Source of the DNA: Macrophomina tecta
Taxonomy: Eukaryota > Ascomycota > Dothideomycetes > Botryosphaeriales > Botryosphaeriaceae
Direction: 5' to 3'
NCBI GenBank assembly: GCA_024180945.1
Contig: JAKSGN010000020.1
Span: 124,001 to 188,000, forward strand
DNA: 64,000 nucleotides
Each line of letters starts with the position of its first letter. Positions within the stretch are counted from its first letter, which is position 1. Below the pieces are notes generated by a model. It worked only from the letters and a program-made list of their open reading frames with translations. It had not been told where the DNA came from and searched no databases. Below are positions 53,278 to 63,600 of this stretch, one piece after another. Both the position numbers and the translations under genes were made by a program.

Positions 53278-53917
53278 GACTGACTCGTCTCCAGCCGTCG
53301 GAAGATAAGGACGAAACCAGAATACCCCAGACAGATGAGTCCACGGTGCAAGTAAGCTTCCAGGGAAAAAGCAACAAGTGGTGATTGCGGGGAAGGTTCA
53401 AGGGTGGAAAGGAGCGGGACGGGAACAGGCGGTGCCCTTTCCGACCCGCTCTCTTACAAAAACTGCACATCATATACATACCTACGCACTACAGGCATAC
53501 TAAGCCGTATTTTGAGCCACATGATTGATCTGTAAGCGGGGCAACCCTTATTATGCCGCAGTTTAGGACCTCTTGTGTCTCGGCCGGCTCGGTCTTTTCG
53601 GTCCCACCCTTTCCGGACCGATTTTAGGGGGAAGCAATGTTCAGGGGTCGCTTTGAAGTGTTTAAGCATTGGAGTCCCTAGATATTTTTCCCTTGATTCT
53701 CTACACCTGGAGAGAGTGTTTACGCTCTGTAAATCGTCTTCCAAGCGGACACCGTTCCACGTCCGCTTTCCCAACTATCCCCGTTGTGCATTCCACTGGC
53801 ATTTGCGGGTGATGGCAAATTGAATTCGAATCAGGAAGAAGTAAACGGTTGCTTAGATCTCTTTTTATAACATGATACTGAAGTTTGAAGGTGGGAAAAC
53901 TAATCCCCATCCACGCT
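53278..53917. other. Intergenic, no gene seen
   Basis: Promoter of the transcription factor and 3' flank of the FAD oxidoreductase gene. No supported gene. Confidence 0.45.
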
Positions 53918-55378
53918 TCAAAGTCTTGCTTCGTCACCGAGTGTTTTGCTGAAGCCTCTGTAACCCACAAACATCTCCGCTGGGTCCCACTTCTTCCTGA
54001 TCTGGAGCCACTTCTTCAGCGCAGAGTCCGTCATAACCTTTGCAAGTTTTTGGTTCTCATTGAAATCCGCTACGTAGACACCACGGCTCACTTTGTCGGC
54101 CTTCTGAAAGACCTTGCGGCGGTGGTCATCGATGGAAGCATCGCGCGATGCATCTTTCCAGCAGCCCATAAAAGAGATATAGTATTTCTGAGGCAGGCTC
54201 AATGCTTGGTCGGCTTCATCTGGATAGTAGTCCTGCGGAGCAATCGTCCCGGTCGACAAGCGGGTGGGAAGATCGCGCATCACGGGGGTAATGGCATCGA
54301 TGAGCTGTTTGATGGTCAGCACCATAATAATTTCCCACATTCAACTCTTCGAACTCACCTCATCAGTTGAGATCTTGGGGTCCGGCAAGATGCTGTCAAC
54401 AGTCCAACGCTCTCCGTTGCCGTTCGGCTGGAACTTCTCCTGCAAATTCCAGAGGTCTGGCCAAGTTCTCTCCAGCAAAGGAACCCTCTCTACCACGTAC
54501 GGTTGGAACTCCTGTGGTAGCACGTCCCAAGGGCTGACAAGGGTCTTTGCTTCCGCCATCGAGTCCACATATACGGTCTGGTTGATGACGAACATGATCC
54601 TCGGTTTGTCGGATGCTTCTCCGTCTCCGGGCGTCTCCATGTCCGAGCGGAACGTCAGGTAAAACAGATCCACACCATACTTCGGCACCTTCTCCGTCTG
54701 CTCCAGCACCCACTTCAACAGCGGCTTGAATATGTCTGTTGAGTCGACAATTACAGTGGTGTCAAAAGGCGTCTTGGATGGAATAGTCTTGGCCCAGATC
54801 CGGGTGATAACTCCAAAGAATCCCTGGCCGCTGCCTGGGAACGCCCAAAAGAGGTCGGGATTCTGTGTCTTGCTGGCAATCACTACTTCTCCGCTCGGAG
54901 TGACGACTTCAATCTGTGTGATCCAGGAGCCGCTAGTGTAACCCCACCCCCGCCCAAAGCAGCCTTGACCACCGGCTAGCAAGAAGCCTCCGATGCCGAC
55001 GGTCCGAGAGTGGCCCCAAGGAAGGAATCGTCCGAGAGCAAGGAGTTCAGTGGCCAGCTCCTCGACAACATGTCCGGGGCTGAAGGAGACAATCTTGGTC
55101 CTGGTGTCAAAGTCGATCTCCTTGTTAAGTTGCTTGGTGTCGATCAAAATGCCTTTCTCTACAAGCGAGAAGCAGAAGAAAAGGTGGCCGCCGGAACGGA
55201 CGCCGACTTTCAGACCGCGGCTCTTCGCTCGGGCAATTATGGACGCAACTTCGGCCGTGGTTTTCGGAGTGTATATTTCTGCAGGCGTCGTATCTGGGAC
55301 ACGGGCATTGAAGAACCTGCGACGTGCCTTGTCATAGCCTTCCGAAGCGGGGGTCAGGCTCTGAGGATGTGTCGACAT
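53918..55378 (-). CDS. FAD-linked oxidoreductase (BBE/VAO type)
   Basis: Exons 54359-55378 and 53918-54304 (GTGAGT donor, AACAG acceptor, phase 0) encode 468 residues. The FAD-binding PP-loop is KVGVRSGGHLFFCF, with the His usual for covalent flavin attachment. TVGIGGFLLAGGQGCFGRGW, then GYTSGSWITQIEVVTPSGEV are the pyrophosphate and substrate-side motifs. NPDLFWAFPGSGQGFFGVIT follows, and the C-terminal BBE-like region is SRGVYVADFNENQKLAKV. No signal peptide is seen, unlike many secreted members. Such enzymes oxidise alcohols or close rings in fungal secondary metabolism; the substrate is unknown. Confidence 0.88.
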
Positions 55379-56304
55379 TTTGAGGTGTTTGGAATGAAGA
55401 GGAAGGGGATGTCTAGTCTAACGGATGGAGCAATGTGCATGCACATTTCTACATATAGTGATCATAGAAAGCAGGAGCCTCCTATGGCTCTCAGCAATCC
55501 AGGTGCCACCGAACTGCCCACCCATTCTATAGGTGGCGTCGGGTGGCTGCTGTGCGTAGCCACCCTGCTCCCCACCCGCACTAGACGCATTCGGCACAAT
55601 GAGACGCGCCACATTCTGACTCGACGGCGCGCCGCCCCTCGACGACACCGCTTTCACGGCTTTTGCATAATTTTCTCGTCCGAACCAGTATGGGCATGTT
55701 GTCTCGTTTCTCTCTACTACACAAAAATCCTGCCTGGCTGCTGTACAAGCCACACCACCGGCCACTGAAATACCACGCCATCATCATCATGAAAGTGAGC
55801 CAATGGCAGTCTGTTTCGTTTATCAGTCTCTCATACTATTCAATGTCGCAACGATTCCCACCATAAGCTCACGTTTTACTCAAAAAAAAAAAAAAAAAAA
55901 AAAAAAGATGAACAATGAAAGATCTTCGAAGATTCTGGCAAATGCCCCGAATAGTCTCATGCAAACGGACGAGTCGAGACCCGGCTGGGTCTTTAAAATT
56001 GACTGACGCTTTTATCTGTGGTGAGTGAACATACTCATTACCCGCGGGGAGGGAAAACGCGAGGCTCCATATCTGCATTCAAAGCTAAGTGCTGGAATAT
56101 TCTACAGTGCTAACACGTCATTGCCGCCGTTATGGAGTAATCAATTCAGAAGAAGAAAAGCAAAGAGCTCAGTCACCTCGTCGCGAACATATTTCTAAAC
56201 AGTACCGCAACAGGAAACGCCCGATAAAATTCCAAAGCCAACGCTAAGGGGTGAATACCATTCCACGGTGCACTCGCTACATCCTCAGAAGCAACATCCC
56301 TTGC
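55379..56304. other. Intergenic with 25-nt A run
   Basis: An A run lies at 55882-55906. No supported gene; frames on both strands lack motifs. Confidence 0.4.
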
Positions 56305-56806
56305 TCACAACTTGGACGCGATCCTCGGTCTCGTCACCTGAGCCGGCTTGATCCTCCCAGCATTCAAAGTCGTGAAGCGGCCCTGTTCGTCCAAATCGTA
56401 GAAGACGACGAAGGGTGCCTTGTATGTTCCACCCTTCAGGACTGGCGGGCCGACATCGTGGAAAGGCTGCCGTCCGAAAGGTTAGTGGTCAAAGACACTT
56501 GAGCTTGGTGCCCTGGGGATGTCTGCTTACCTGGTCCAAGTCAACCAAGGCCGTGAAGGTGATGTCGGCAGTAAGGGCAACCGCTTTCTCGCTGATGAAG
56601 AGATGGCCCACTTCCAGATATTCGAGAATCTGTTTGCGAGCCTCCTTGAACCACGCAACGATCTCGTCCTTGCCCTTGATAACGATAGAGCCCAAGCTCA
56701 TCTCGACGTCTGGAGCATAGAAAGAGGAGAATGTGTCGTAATCGTTGCTGTTGAATGCTACCAAATAGCGTTCAAAGTCCTCTCTGGTACGGACGCTGGA
56801 GGTCAT
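56305..56806 (-). CDS. SnoaL/NTF2-like domain protein
   Basis: Exons 56531-56806 and 56305-56466 (intron 64 nt, GTAAGC donor, GGCAG acceptor, phase 0) encode 145 residues. The cone-shaped NTF2-like fold is indicated by REDFERYLVAFNSNDYDTFS, SFYAPDVEMSLGS, GKDEIVAWFKEARKQILEYL and a final strand pair (YKAPFVVFYDLDEQGRFTTL, NAGRIKP). Members act as small cyclases, isomerases or hydrolases, often in polyketide pathways. The frame is open upstream of the ATG at 56806, which is chosen from the family start (TSSVRTREDFERYL). Confidence 0.82.
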
Positions 56807-57582
56807 TGTGTGGAATGCGGAGGCTCGTATATCTCGTATATCTAAGTTTGCGGTCGCTAGGATACGGATGAGAGGTTTTGGCGGAAGGATAGGGTACAAG
56901 ACCGCTAAGAAAGCTAGAATCAGCTGCTTTATTTATACTATCTCACATATTCATGGATGGTGAGAATTTCCTACTTGATTTAGACACATTAAGCAAAGTG
57001 GCTATCGTGTGGATGGCACGGAGGTGGCACGGGTGGCTACCGTCGATCCTCCCCACCTAATCCAGCCTGAAGAGGCACCCAGGCCCACCACATCCTGCAC
57101 GGTTATCGTGCCGATGCGAGAGAGTGCTTGGTGTCTGCAATGCTCTGTCAGCTTACGCGAAGGATTGATGACAGATTCACAAGATGGTTGCGCAGCGTCC
57201 CCTTAATCACAGGTGGGGCTTCTCGCGATAGCCACCTTCTCCGCCGAAATCTGGGAGGCTAGCCTTCTGTGGGGTGGATTGCTCACAATCTTGATTCAGG
57301 ATTAAATAGAACGGTTCCACACTAATGGCGTAAACCACGAGGAGTCCGCCTACACGCACCTTGTTCTCCTCCTTCGTATTACGGATTAATCCCTTTGTAA
57401 CCCCTCCGCTGGCTTATGCAAGCCAGCTCTCCTACATCTACGCCTCCAGATCCTTTCGACTCTTAAAAATCTTGAACTGTTATTATTACCCGTTCAGGAA
57501 GGCGAGTGCTGGCCATACTATTCTGATCCGCTCTCAAGCTTTCCAGGCGTTAAGTGTATCGTGACACAAAGCGCCATACCCA
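56807..57582. promoter_or_regulatory. Divergent intergenic region (SnoaL-like / SDR)
   Basis: 776 bp, no supported gene. Divergent placement would allow shared regulation of the two genes. Confidence 0.4.
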
Positions 57583-58371
57583 ATGACTGCCATCGGAACT
57601 AGCCTGGCCGGCAAGGTTGCCCTGATCAGCGGGTCCTCCGCTGGCCTAGGGGCCGCCATTGCCCGCGAGCTGTTCTGGCGCGGAGCATCTGTCGTTATCA
57701 ACTACCCCTACCCGAGCGAGAAAGCCAACGCAGAAAACGTCCTCAAGAGCCTCGGCGGCACATCCAAATCCATCGCTGTCGAGGCAGATCTTTCAACCAA
57801 GGAAGGGCCTCAAATCTTGGCTGATGCGGCAGCGAAGGCGTTCGGCAAGATCGATATTCTGGTGAACAGCGCGGGCATCAACCGCATAGTGAGCTTGGAT
57901 GATCCGGACGATGAGAAGGTGGCTGGCACCTGGGATGATATTGTGAAGTTGAACGGGAGGGGGACGTTCTTTCTCACGAGGGCGGTGTTGAAGTATCTCA
58001 GTCGGGAGAACTCGCGGATCGTCAATATCGGCAGCAGTGCTTCTTTCACGCCTAACGCGGAGCACAGCATATATGCGGGCTCGAAGGGGATGGTCGACTC
58101 TTACACGCAGTGCTGGGCGAAGGAGCTGCCCCGGAAGTACGGATGTACTGTGAATGCGGTATCTCCGGGAGCTGTTGGGACGGATGCATGGAATACCGCA
58201 CCACAAGCGATCAAGGATTCTTTGAAGCCGATGATCGATTCCACGCCTGTTGCTCCCCGTGTTGGTACGCCGGAGGAAGTTGCTTGGGCGGTCGCGACCC
58301 TGTGCGAGGAGAGAGGAGGGTGGTTAAACGGCGTCATTATTCCCGTATCAGGCGGGTCTTCCATGCTCTAG
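57583..58371 (+). CDS. SDR, 3-oxoacyl-ACP-reductase-like
   Basis: Intronless, 262 residues. The cofactor motif is ALISGSSAGLGAAIARELFW, with an Arg/Pro-type second strand (VVINYPYPSEKANAENV) suggesting NADP. IDILVNSAGINRI is the NNAG block. The catalytic Ser region (IVNIGSSASFTPNAEHS) and YAGSKGMVDSY (YxxxK) are intact. NAVSPGAVGTDAW and the C-terminal GGWLNGVIIPVSGGSSML fit the classical FabG-like group. The substrate is unknown. It sits divergent from the SnoaL-like gene. Confidence 0.9.
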   Translation: MTAIGTSLAGKVALISGSSAGLGAAIARELFWRGASVVINYPYPSEKANAENVLKSLGGTSKSIAVEADLSTKEGPQILADAAAKAFGKIDILVNSAGINRIVSLDDPDDEKVAGTWDDIVKLNGRGTFFLTRAVLKYLSRENSRIVNIGSSASFTPNAEHSIYAGSKGMVDSYTQCWAKELPRKYGCTVNAVSPGAVGTDAWNTAPQAIKDSLKPMIDSTPVAPRVGTPEEVAWAVATLCEERGGWLNGVIIPVSGGSSML

Positions 58372-58634
58372 AAGGCACTCTATCCGGCTTATTCTCCTTT
58401 TGCGGGCAATGCACTTGATTCAAATAAATCGCGGATATGGAAAAATAGAGACCGTCCAATCTTCGATCGTGCTCGTATGAATAAACTGTTGATTCGAGAT
58501 CTCTTTCTAAACGTACGATGAAGGGTTGAGGTATCGTATCCCTTAGCCATCCCTAGTATCCTGAACGCCATCATATGCTTTTCGACCTCCGAGGCGCCAC
58601 AAATTAATATCCTGTTCTTAAATCCGCCAACACA

Positions 58635-60332
58635 TCATGCACCCTTCCTGGCGAACCTTGCTAGAGCAGGACCATACTTCTCCTTCTCCCTTTGAAGACC
58701 AGCTTGCTCTCTCTTGTTTTGTTCCTTCAATGTTTGCTGCAGCCTCATCCTCTTCTCATCAATGATGTTCTTCTGTCCCCTCTTCCGCAAGTATTTCCTC
58801 AAAGCGCTATTCTTGCCTCTCCCCCTATTCTTCAGCTTTTCCACGATATCCTCCGGCTTGGCATCGAGATCCCTCTCCTTACGACGGGTCTCAGCCGAGG
58901 CCAGGTCGACGTCACCAATAAAGTTGGGATTGAGCGAGATCATCTCAGGCTGCAGCTTATTGAGCAGCTGCTTGACTTCAGCCTCCTGGCGCTGCTTGGT
59001 GGTCTCATAGGGGTTGGCCTCGAGGGCATCGAAGTTGGGCTCGCCGGCGCCAGGGACAAGGATGCTGCTGAAGCCCTTGTTGTGGGAGACTCCGAGAACA
59101 TCCTCGAACGGACACCACCTTACGCGCTCGATAGAGTTTCCTTCGCCACCCCACGACATGTACGGCGACTGCACCTTTTGCTGGTCCTCCACAGCCTTGT
59201 CGAACAAGCCACGCCAGATCGATACTTGCGTTCCCCAGCCCACTGCCGTCAGATTCCTGTCGGAGATAGCAACGGAGGATCCAGGCTGGCGAACGAAGTA
59301 GTTGTTGACCTCTTTGAACATGCGAATATCCCAGACAGCCATCTTCATATCCTGACCAGTCGAAACCATGTATCTTCCTTCTCTGTCCATGGCAATACTT
59401 CGCACCGGGCCTCGGTGGGCGAGCAACTTGACTAGCGGATCTGTCGAGTTGGGTGACCACAGTGACACCTGTCCGTTCTGGTGCCCGACGTGTAATATCG
59501 CATTGTAAGGGTTCTGAGCGAAGGCAGTGGGCGAGCCTTGTCTGGTGGGCAGTTCGATAACCATCTGGCCGGTCGAGGTGTCGGTGTACTTCAGGTAGCC
59601 AGCGTTGCCGATGCTTGCAAGTAGGAAGTGGTAGGGGAGAAATTCGAGGTGGGTGACGTCGATGTGCTTCTGGAGTTTGTGGATCTCAACACCCTGGTGG
59701 TCGTAGATGTAGACGTACTTCTTCTGGGCGACAGCGAAGCTCTGGTTGTTATGCAGCCACTTGGCGTCCCTGACGGTCTCGCCCAGCTGCAGTTCGCAGC
59801 CCAGTTTGCCGTCGCGCCAATCCATGGTCGCGACATGACCTTTTCTTCCCGCCAACAATAGCTCTCGCCCATTGCGCGTGTAATCGGTCACGTAGGGCCC
59901 CAGGTCTGTAAGCTTCAGCTCGAAGCCCTTCTTGGCCGTCTCGATGGCGACATCGCTCTGGATGTCCTCTTGGCGGACCTTGTAGGTGCGTTCCAGCTCC
60001 GTTTCTGGCTCGAGGAAGCCGCTCTGGTTCTCCAGCAGGATTTCCGCGTCGTGGGCTTTGAGGGCAGCATCGCGGCGTTTTTGCTCCTGGCGTCTGATCT
60101 CGGAGCGCAACTTCTTGTCCCTGATTTCCTTGACATTTATCTTTCCGCTGTTGCGGCCATATCTGCTCTCGGCGATCTGCAGGCGCGCTTTCTCTTCAGC
60201 TTGTTCGCGATCGTGCGTCGAGGTGGGCGCCTTCGCCGAGTTTCGGGCAACTTCCTTCCCCTTGGATGGCTCGGGGCGGGGGAGAGGGCTATCGACCTCC
60301 ATTGTGTCGAATTTCGACGTAGTTGGAGCCAT
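58635..60332 (-). CDS. UTP7: U3 snoRNP protein Utp7 (WDR46)
   Basis: Intronless, 565 residues. The protein is part of the small-subunit processome in the nucleolus, needed for 18S rRNA maturation. A charged N-terminus (EEKARLQIAESRYGRNSGKI, NVKEIRDKKLRSEIRRQEQK) is followed by WD40 blades: NGRELLLAGRKGHVATMDWR, IDVTHLEFLPYHFLLASIGN, GQVSLWSPNS and YMVSTGQDMKMAVWD. The BING4CT C-terminal domain is clear (SWGGEGNSIERVRWCPFEDV, GVSHNKGFSSILVPGAGEPN, FDALEANPYET), and a basic tail (KNRGRGKNSALRKYLRKRGQ) ends the protein. The assignment is secure. Confidence 0.95.
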   Translation of the reverse strand: MAPTTSKFDTMEVDSPLPRPEPSKGKEVARNSAKAPTSTHDREQAEEKARLQIAESRYGRNSGKINVKEIRDKKLRSEIRRQEQKRRDAALKAHDAEILLENQSGFLEPETELERTYKVRQEDIQSDVAIETAKKGFELKLTDLGPYVTDYTRNGRELLLAGRKGHVATMDWRDGKLGCELQLGETVRDAKWLHNNQSFAVAQKKYVYIYDHQGVEIHKLQKHIDVTHLEFLPYHFLLASIGNAGYLKYTDTSTGQMVIELPTRQGSPTAFAQNPYNAILHVGHQNGQVSLWSPNSTDPLVKLLAHRGPVRSIAMDREGRYMVSTGQDMKMAVWDIRMFKEVNNYFVRQPGSSVAISDRNLTAVGWGTQVSIWRGLFDKAVEDQQKVQSPYMSWGGEGNSIERVRWCPFEDVLGVSHNKGFSSILVPGAGEPNFDALEANPYETTKQRQEAEVKQLLNKLQPEMISLNPNFIGDVDLASAETRRKERDLDAKPEDIVEKLKNRGRGKNSALRKYLRKRGQKNIIDEKRMRLQQTLKEQNKREQAGLQREKEKYGPALARFARKGA

Positions 60333-60602
60333 GGCGGAAAAGGACGGGCGCAGAAGAGCAGCTTGCGGCGGGCAGGATCGAAAAAGTTGGGCCGGTCGGA
60401 GTTTGCAGGCGCCGACAGGGCTGAGTGTTTGACGCGTTTGCTTGCCTCAGTCGCCGCCACCGCGCTCTCCGATCCAACATTAATTCCGCAGACCTCTCCG
60501 CCGCTCCGCCTCTCCACTCGAACACGTCGCGTCTCCCCCCTCCCCACCGATTTCCACGAGTCTCGCCCGCCCGCGAGCTCGTCCGCGCCTCTCCAATCCC
60601 GG
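60333..60602. promoter_or_regulatory. Short divergent promoter (UTP7 / AAA ATPase)
   Basis: 270 bp between divergent starts, C/T-rich towards the ATPase gene. No operator was recognised. Confidence 0.45.
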
Positions 60603-63600
60603 ATGCATGCCGTGGCATGGCAGTCCGCGCGCGCTGCCCGTAGAATTCCCGCCCAGTTCATCGCCGGCCGACGATTCCCGCCGCGTCTGAGGCCCTTCCA
60701 CCGTGCCGCCCGCCTCCAGAACTCGAACGGGTCCCCGAGCGAACCGCGCGATCCCGCTGCCCCCTCTTCTTCCGAACAAAACGATGAAAGGGACAGGCAG
60801 CCTGCCCATGGCACGCGGCCTGCCGGCGACAGCGACCCGCACGATCCCAGCCCGGAGATAGCAGCCGAAGTTGCTGAGGACTCGCCTGCCGTAATAGCGG
60901 AGAAGCTGCGCAAGAACCGGGAGCGAACTCGCTTGTATCAGGCCGCCCTAAAGCGCTCTTCCAGGAATAAGCAGAGCGAAGACTTCCCGCCGATCCACAT
61001 CCCGTTGCCCTTCCTACTCGGGAATGTCACGATCCGGGAGGATCGAGCCGCCAGAGCTGAGGCTTTGGATGCGACCAGCTTACGTCCGAATAGTGGTCCG
61101 CCGAAGCCAGAGGTGAAGGGAAGCCTCCATCTCTCCTACGTCTGGGAAGACGATCCACGCAAAAGACAGCCGAAGGAGGTGGCGAAGCTCTCATTACCTC
61201 TGCCGGAAAGGCTCTATGAACTGCTGGAGAAGACCGCCGCAGAGACTGATAAGACGACAAGAGCAGCCCTGTATGAAGACATTCTGGAATATGTAAACGA
61301 GGTCTATTCAGAAGCTGCGCCGAGCTCGAATTCAGGGAAGACTGATGCTACCACTTCGACCCCGCGGAATGCCACTTTCGACAAGAGCCTCCATTTTTCC
61401 ATATACCTTGAAGTCTTCACTGCCATTGCGGGTGGGCTGGGTACCGCCAGTCCTGATCTGGCTTCATCTTTCCCGTCCGCAAAATCTAACCTCATCCTCC
61501 ATTCCCCTCAAGAAGGCGGCATCACCCGTCTGGATCAATTGGTAGAGCATGTGGCTGCCGATCTCGACGCAGACCTCATCAAAATTGACTCTCAGGATAT
61601 CGCCGAGCTGGTTGGCGATTATCTTGGCGAGGGAACCGATCCCAGTACATCTTCACTTCGCTCTCTCGGCTACGACACACATCGCTCTAGATCGGATGGA
61701 TTCGAGGTTGAAGACGAAGAGTACGACGAGCTTGAGGCTGAAGATGACGGAGAGGATGAATCAGCTCTCCCTGTCGCGAATCCCCGTTCAACACATCCGC
61801 CCAAAGGAAGTAAAAAGCACCCGTCATTCATAATACAAGGCGTACAGGCTATGGAAGCTGGCGATCTTTTCAAGATGCTGAGTGGAGCTGCACGTGGGCC
61901 CTCAGGCCGGAATGCTGCTATGGGGGCAGCAGACTTCGTCTCGGCTCCCTTTGGGAGAGATCAATCTCCGGAGACTGCGCGGTGGAACGAGATGAAGCTA
62001 GGTGCTTATCTTGATGCACTTCTCGACTCAGCATCAACTAAGCGCAAGAATGGGCATGCGTCTCCAGAAGCCGAGGGCAGTGAGGAGACGCATGCTTTGG
62101 GTGCAGGAGAGTCTAGCCCATCTTTGGAACCACTGGTCATCGGGCGAAGAGCGCATTGGCGGTTAGCCCTTAGCAAGCAGAATGTGGGCATCCCCCAGAG
62201 CTCCTCTCCACCACAACGCACAATTGTCCTTATCAAGGACTACAAGGAGCTAAGCGTCACCCGCCAAGGCGCACGCGTCCTGGATAAGATCACTGAGCTT
62301 GTTCATAACCGGAGAAAAGATGGTGCACAGATTATCATTGTAGGAACTACCTCATCCGCAGAATTGGTCCCGGAAATCTCGCGTTCTGCCGTCAGGAGTC
62401 TGCAAGCGGAGAATGAGGACAGCTTTTTCAGGACTATCGTTGTTCCTCTAGGCGCGACATCCCTGAAGCCCTCCATTGATGGTTGGAGAAGCATGACACC
62501 CGATCAGAGGTGGAATGCAGTCAAAGGCTTAGCTGGCGACCCTTCTGACCTTGCTGTTGCCGAGCGGAGGCGAAATTTTGAGATTAACACAAGACATATT
62601 CGGGACATGGTCCGGAGACTTGACCCAGCGGCGAACCTGATCAGTGACACTTCGCTATTCCAGTCCCGCTTGATGTTACCAGGTGTCGATTGGACATCAC
62701 GAGTGCTCGCCTTTCACGAAGTCCATCGCCTCGTGCAGACTGCTATTGGCTTGCATCGCGCTGCAAGTGAAAGCCCTCACCTGCATGTGCAGTTGATTCA
62801 TATAGCAGGACTAATGTTGCGCCTCAGCGATGATGTCAAGTTCTCCTGGGTAGCTCACGAGCGGCAGAAAGAACGCGAGTCGAAAGACGTCGTCGCAGAT
62901 GCCAGCAAAGCTGCGCCACCTTCAAAATCGCCATTGGAAAAGCTACCATGGGACCTCAAACTGGAGAAGATACAGAAGTCGGCAAATAAACATGAAAAAA
63001 GGCTACTGGGCGGCGTCGTCAACCCCTCCAATATCAAAACCACTTTCTCCGATGTCCACGCACCGCAAGAAACCATCGACGCTCTCAAGACCATGACCTC
63101 ACTTTCTCTTCTTCGCCCCGACGCATTTAGCTATGGTGTCCTCGCAACAGACAAGATCCCTGGTCTGCTTCTGTACGGTCCTCCTGGTACTGGCAAGACT
63201 CTCCTCGCCAAAGCCGTAGCTAAGGAGAGCGGTGCCACCGTGCTGGACGTCAGCGGTAGCGAAGTCTATGACATGTATGTTGGCGAGGGAGAGAAGAACG
63301 TCCGTGCGATCTTCTCTCTTGCACGCAAGTTGTCTCCGTGTGTTGTCTTCATCGACGAAGCCGACGCCATATTCGGCAGCAGAACTGGCTCTCGCCACCG
63401 CACCTCCCACCGTGAAGTTCTTAACCAGTTCCTCAAAGAATGGGACGGCATGAATGATCTCAGCGTCTTCATCATGGTTGCGACAAACCGGCCTTTCGAT
63501 ATGGACGACGCTGTCCTCAGACGGCTGCCGAGGAGATTGCTAGTCGACCTGCCCACGCAGAAAGATCGAGAGCAAATCCTAAAGATCCATCTCAAGGACG

